Source: Nocardia sp. SYP-A9097
GTDB taxonomy: Bacteria > Actinomycetota > Actinomycetes > Mycobacteriales > Mycobacteriaceae
Assembly: GCF_009649815.1 (NCBI RefSeq)
Contig: NZ_WJIC01000005.1
Span: 186,001 to 250,000 of the forward strand
Length of the DNA stretch: 64,000 bases
Reading direction: 5' to 3'
Shown here: positions 61,087 to 64,000 of the stretch, piece after piece
How positions within the stretch are numbered: the first letter of the stretch is position 1
Layout: every line of letters begins with the position of its first letter
Translations under genes and position numbers: made by a program
Notes under the pieces: generated by a model
What the model was told of the DNA's origin: nothing
The model's database searches: none
What the model saw: the letters and a program-made list of their open reading frames with translations, nothing else

Positions 61087-61800
61087 CTACACCTCGAGTC
61101 GGTCGCCCGTACTGCCAAGGGCAGAGGTGCTGTGCGGCGGCGAACAGGCTACCAACTCGGTGCGAAGCGGGCAATCGGTGAGTGCGCGGACGGTGTCCAC
61201 GCTCACTCCGGGGGCCAGTTCGACCAATTCGAGTCCATCGGTCGTCACGTCGATGACGGCGAGATCGGTGATGATGCGGTTCACTACCGCCAGCCCGGTT
61301 ATCGGAAGCGAACACTTCGAGACGATCTTCGGCGAGCCGTCCTTCGCGACGTGCTCCATCAGCACGATCACCTTCCGGACGCCGTGGACCAGATCCATCG
61401 CACCGCCCATGCCCTTGACCATCGCTCCGGGCACCATCCAGTTGGCCAGATCGCCGGTGGCGGAGACCTGCATGCCGCCGAGGACGGCAACGTCGATATG
61501 GCCACCGCGGATCATCGCGAAACTTTGCGCGGAGTCGAACAAGGCTGCGCCGGCAAGCAGGGTTATGGTCTCCTTGCCCGCGTTGATGAGGTCCGGATCG
61601 ACCTCCTCCTCCGACGGGTACGGTCCCATGCCGAGGATGCCGTTCTCGCTGTGCAGAATGACGTGCACGTCATCGGGTACATAGTTCGGGACAAGGGTCG
61701 GCAAGCCGATGCCCAGGTTGACGTATTGACCATCGTCGAGCTCGGCCGCCGCGCGAGCTGCCATCTGTTGCCTGTTCCATCCGATGTGCGCTGTCGTCAC
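61087..61800 (-). CDS. scoB: 3-oxoacid CoA-transferase subunit B
   Basis: Subunit B of a succinyl-CoA:3-ketoacid (acetoacetate) CoA transferase, 237 residues. [35 protein letters not shown], and [20 protein letters not shown], where the Glu of SENG is the catalytic thioester residue, are followed by [20 protein letters not shown] and [20 protein letters not shown]. The last 18 residues (after TELVAC) do not look like the family and may come from the adjacent transposon debris. GTG at 61800 overlaps the subunit A stop. Confidence 0.92.
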   Translation of the reverse strand: MTTAHIGWNRQQMAARAAAELDDGQYVNLGIGLPTLVPNYVPDDVHVILHSENGILGMGPYPSEEEVDPDLINAGKETITLLAGAALFDSAQSFAMIRGGHIDVAVLGGMQVSATGDLANWMVPGAMVKGMGGAMDLVHGVRKVIVLMEHVAKDGSPKIVSKCSLPITGLAVVNRIITDLAVIDVTTDGLELVELAPGVSVDTVRALTDCPLRTELVACSPPHSTSALGSTGDRLEV

Positions 61801-62552
61801 GCGGTCACCACCTTTGTGGTTCGTTTCTCGATTCGTTTCTCGGGCACTGGGACGTGCACGACTCGTTGGACGTACACACCTGGCACATGTACTTTCCCGG
61901 GGTCGAGTTGACCAGGTTCGACCAGTTCCTCGACCTCGGCGATGGTGATTCGCCCGGCTGCGGCGCACAACCCGTTGAAGTTGCCTGCAGCCTGGTTGAA
62001 CACCAGGTTGCCGTGCCTGTCGCCGACTGCGGCGTGCACCAGTGCGTAGTCGGCCGTAATGGCTTGCTCGAGCACGTAATCGCGGCCACCGAACTCGCGG
62101 ACCTCCTTGGCAGGTGAGGCAACCGCGACGCTGCCATCAGCGTTGTAGCGCCAAGGCAGTCCGCCGTCGGCGATCAGGGTGCCCACACCTGCGGGGGTGT
62201 AGAACGCCGGAATTCCGGCACCGCCGGCGCGCAACCGTTCGGACAGGGTGCCCTGCGGGCACAGCTCGACCTCGATCTCACCGGCCAGATACTGGCGGGC
62301 GAATTCCTTGTTCTCCCCGACATACGAGGCCGTGATACGGCTGATTCGCCTGGCAGACAACAAGATTCCGAGTCCATAGTCATCGACACCGCAATTGTTG
62401 GAGACGATCCTCAGATCTTCGGTGCCCGCGTCGTAGAGAGCCTCGACCAGTGCCTGGGGGATGCCGCACAACCCGAACCCGCCTACCGCGAGGGTAGCGC
62501 CGGAAGGAATCTCGGCGACCGCTGTCGAGGCGGTCCATACTGTTTTGTCCAT
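61797..62552 (-). CDS. scoA: 3-oxoacid CoA-transferase subunit A
   Basis: Subunit A, 251 residues. [20 protein letters not shown] holds the GxGGF-type CoA-binding loop, then [59 protein letters not shown] and [26 protein letters not shown] lies late in the domain. The ATG at 62552 follows the fah stop by 4 bp. Together with subunit B it can turn acetoacetate plus succinyl-CoA into acetoacetyl-CoA. The upstream gene makes acetoacetate, which supports that substrate over 3-oxoadipate. Confidence 0.93.
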   Translation of the reverse strand: MDKTVWTASTAVAEIPSGATLAVGGFGLCGIPQALVEALYDAGTEDLRIVSNNCGVDDYGLGILLSARRISRITASYVGENKEFARQYLAGEIEVELCPQGTLSERLRAGGAGIPAFYTPAGVGTLIADGGLPWRYNADGSVAVASPAKEVREFGGRDYVLEQAITADYALVHAAVGDRHGNLVFNQAAGNFNGLCAAAGRITIAEVEELVEPGQLDPGKVHVPGVYVQRVVHVPVPEKRIEKRTTKVVTA

Positions 62553-62556
62553 GTCG

Positions 62557-63762
62557 TCACGCCTCTCGCTGCAGTGCGGGCAGGATTCGGCCGGTGACTT
62601 CGCCGAGGTTGATCCTCGCGCCGTTGGCGCCGGGCGCGGTGCCGCTGATCGTGACGACATCGCCGTCTTCGAGGAAAGTCCGGGTGTAGCCGGCGTCGAA
62701 GGTCAGTGGTTCGGTGCCGTTCCAGGTGAGTTCGATCAACGAGCCGCGTTGGTCCGACTTTTCCCCGGACACGGTTCCGGACGCGTAGAAGTCACCGGTG
62801 CGAAGGCTCGCACCGGCGGCCGTCATATGCGCCAGCATCTGCGCGGGCGACCAATACATCTGCGCGTACGGGGGGCGCGATACGGTCTGCCCATTGAGCT
62901 CGACCTCGAGGGCAAGGTCTAGACCCCACGGCTCGAACTCCTGCAGGTAGGGCAACGGAAGCGGTTCCTGAGCGGGCCCTTCGACGCGCGCGGCTGCAAG
63001 CGCTTCGAGTGGCACGACCCATGGTGAAATAGATGTGGCGAAAGACTTTCCGAGGTAGGGACCGAGCGGCACGTACTCCCAGGATTGGATGTCGCGGGCC
63101 GACCAGTCGTTGACCAGGCACACGCCGAAGACGTGATCAGCGAATTCCGCAGTGCCTACCGGGATGCCCAGGGTGCTGGGCATCCCGACGACGAAGCCGA
63201 CCTCCACCTCGATGTCGAGCCTTATCGACGGACCGAACACGGGCGTGGTGTCGGTGGGTGCCTTACGTTGCCCGCATGGGCGGACGACGTCGGTGCCCGA
63301 CGGCACGATCGTGCCGGCGCGACCGTGGTAGCCGACCGGCAGGTGTTTCCAATTCGGCAGTAGCGCAGCCGAATCGGGCCGGAACAACTTGCCCAGGTTG
63401 GTCGCATGCTGCTCGCTGGCGTAGTAGTCGACATAGTCGGCGACTTCGATCGGGAGGTGCAGTTGCACCTGGTGGAGCTGGTACAGGGCGGGCTCCACCG
63501 CTTCGCGCTGCGTCTGGTCGGTGAGCTTGTCGATAATCCCCGCGCGCGTCGCGGTCCAGAACTCACGACCGAGCGACATGAATTCGTTGAGCGACCCGCG
63601 CGTGAATACGTCGAGCCCGGTGACGGCGGCGAGATCGAGTACCGAGTCTCCGATCCGTACGCCCACGCGTGGGCTCTCGCCCGCGAGCGAGAAGATGCCG
63701 TAAGGCAGATTGTCTATCCCGAAGCCCGAGCTGTGTGCTCCGGGTACCCAGGTGTCGGTCAT
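62557..63762 (-). CDS. fahA: Fumarylacetoacetase
   Basis: Fumarylacetoacetase is the last enzyme of the tyrosine/homogentisate pathway: fumarylacetoacetate to fumarate and acetoacetate. The 401-residue product has the N-terminal SH3-like domain (FGIDNLPYGIFSLAGESPRV) and the metal-dependent FAH domain: DYVDYYASEQHATNLGKLFR with the catalytic His, PVGYHGRAGTIVPSGTDV, IRLDIEVEVGFVVGMPS (metal Glu residues), LVNDWSARDIQSWEYVPLGP and LGKSFATSISPWVVPL. The ATG at 63762 overlaps the stop of the preceding gene (TAATG), with GGAGG inside that gene. Confidence 0.96.
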   Translation of the reverse strand: MTDTWVPGAHSSGFGIDNLPYGIFSLAGESPRVGVRIGDSVLDLAAVTGLDVFTRGSLNEFMSLGREFWTATRAGIIDKLTDQTQREAVEPALYQLHQVQLHLPIEVADYVDYYASEQHATNLGKLFRPDSAALLPNWKHLPVGYHGRAGTIVPSGTDVVRPCGQRKAPTDTTPVFGPSIRLDIEVEVGFVVGMPSTLGIPVGTAEFADHVFGVCLVNDWSARDIQSWEYVPLGPYLGKSFATSISPWVVPLEALAAARVEGPAQEPLPLPYLQEFEPWGLDLALEVELNGQTVSRPPYAQMYWSPAQMLAHMTAAGASLRTGDFYASGTVSGEKSDQRGSLIELTWNGTEPLTFDAGYTRTFLEDGDVVTISGTAPGANGARINLGEVTGRILPALQREA

Positions 63763-64000
63763 TACAGGAGAACCTCCTTCGAGTTCCCGATGAGCCCGAA
63801 GTCGCGGGCCTCGATGAGTGGAGTGCTGGTGCTGCACGAGCCGTAGCTGGTGAACAACCGGCGCGACGCGACCAATTGCGACGCCTTCATATCGAGCGCC
63901 GCGCGGGTCAATGCGGCACGGTCGGTGCTCAGCAGCCTGGCGGTCACGGCGGCGGGGTCGGCCCCCGCAACGGCATCAGCTATGGCCACCAGCAGATTGA
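63762..64000 (-). CDS. Partial upstream gene of the fah operon, unrecognised
   Basis: The frame is open to the window edge and ends at a TAA overlapping the fah start. The visible C-terminal part, about 78 residues, reads NLLVAIADAVAGADPAAVTA, RLLSTDRAALTRAALDMKAS and QLVASRRLFTSYGSCSTSTP, then LIEARDFGLIGNSKEVLL. I do not recognise the family. Its coupling to fahA suggests another step of homogentisate or phenylacetate breakdown, but the residues seen do not resemble the usual ends of homogentisate dioxygenase. Confidence 0.65.
   Translation of the reverse strand, partial: NLLVAIADAVAGADPAAVTARLLSTDRAALTRAALDMKASQLVASRRLFTSYGSCSTSTPLIEARDFGLIGNSKEVLL

Overview
The window is GC-rich, densely coded DNA from a mycolic-acid actinobacterium, most likely Nocardia or a close relative. 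Pointers are a 13E12-type DUF222/HNH protein, a ureABC/ureFGD urease without ureE, a GabD2-type succinic semialdehyde dehydrogenase, an EthA-like monooxygenase, alanine/glycine-rich secreted proteins and frequent GTG starts. No rRNA, tRNA or CRISPR array was recognised. The genus is an inference from gene style, not from a marker gene.

Layout. (1) 1-3,008: the end of a hydrogenase-maturation operon (hypE, a NicT nickel transporter, a hydrogenase-associated hypothetical), closed by a strong hairpin. (2) 4,280-17,112: the urease locus, split in two. ureABC lies at 4.3-6.6 kb and ureFGD at 15.0-17.1 kb. The roughly 8.4 kb between them holds a methyltransferase, a decayed IS200/IS605-type tnpB, a ychJ-like gene, a TetR/MFS efflux pair, SDR genes (one a pseudogene), a ribbon-helix-helix protein and a putative lipoprotein. 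(3) 17.2-22.0 kb, minus strand: two tandem secreted paralogs, type II NADH dehydrogenase, a penicillin-binding/beta-lactamase-fold protein. (4) 22.2-31.1 kb: recC-recB-recD, followed directly by an intact IS607-type element (serine recombinase plus large TnpB with a probable omega RNA). (5) 33.7-36.2 kb: an alpha/beta hydrolase and an EthA-like Baeyer-Villiger monooxygenase. (6) 36.2-42.4 kb: histidine utilisation (hutC, hutU, a permease, hutI, hutG) with a 12-bp perfect inverted-repeat operator; hutH is not in the window. (7) 43-53.3 kb: HNH protein, TetR-gabD2-SDR, HAD phosphatase, PrmC-like methyltransferase, YdcF protein, a divergent FolD, an L,D-transpeptidase and an FTCD_C-type cyclohydrolase. 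(8) 53.4-64 kb: a scarred accessory region that begins with a broken tyrosine integrase. It carries an SDR/APC permease/MoaF group around a multiply broken homoprotocatechuate 2,3-dioxygenase gene, a truncated group II intron with a recognisable domain V, a chimeric IS4-ISL3 transposase ORF, and an operon of CoA-transferase subunits with fumarylacetoacetase.

How genes fit together. NicT can supply nickel to both hydrogenase and urease. HutU, HutI and HutG convert urocanate to glutamate plus formamide. Fumarylacetoacetase releases acetoacetate, which the neighbouring CoA transferase can activate. The most interesting candidate system is the folate pair: the FolD homolog has leucine where the family's catalytic lysine should be (Tyr-x3-Lys motif), and a stand-alone FTCD_C cyclohydrolase sits about 1 kb away. 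This suggests that FolD's two activities are divided between two proteins here.
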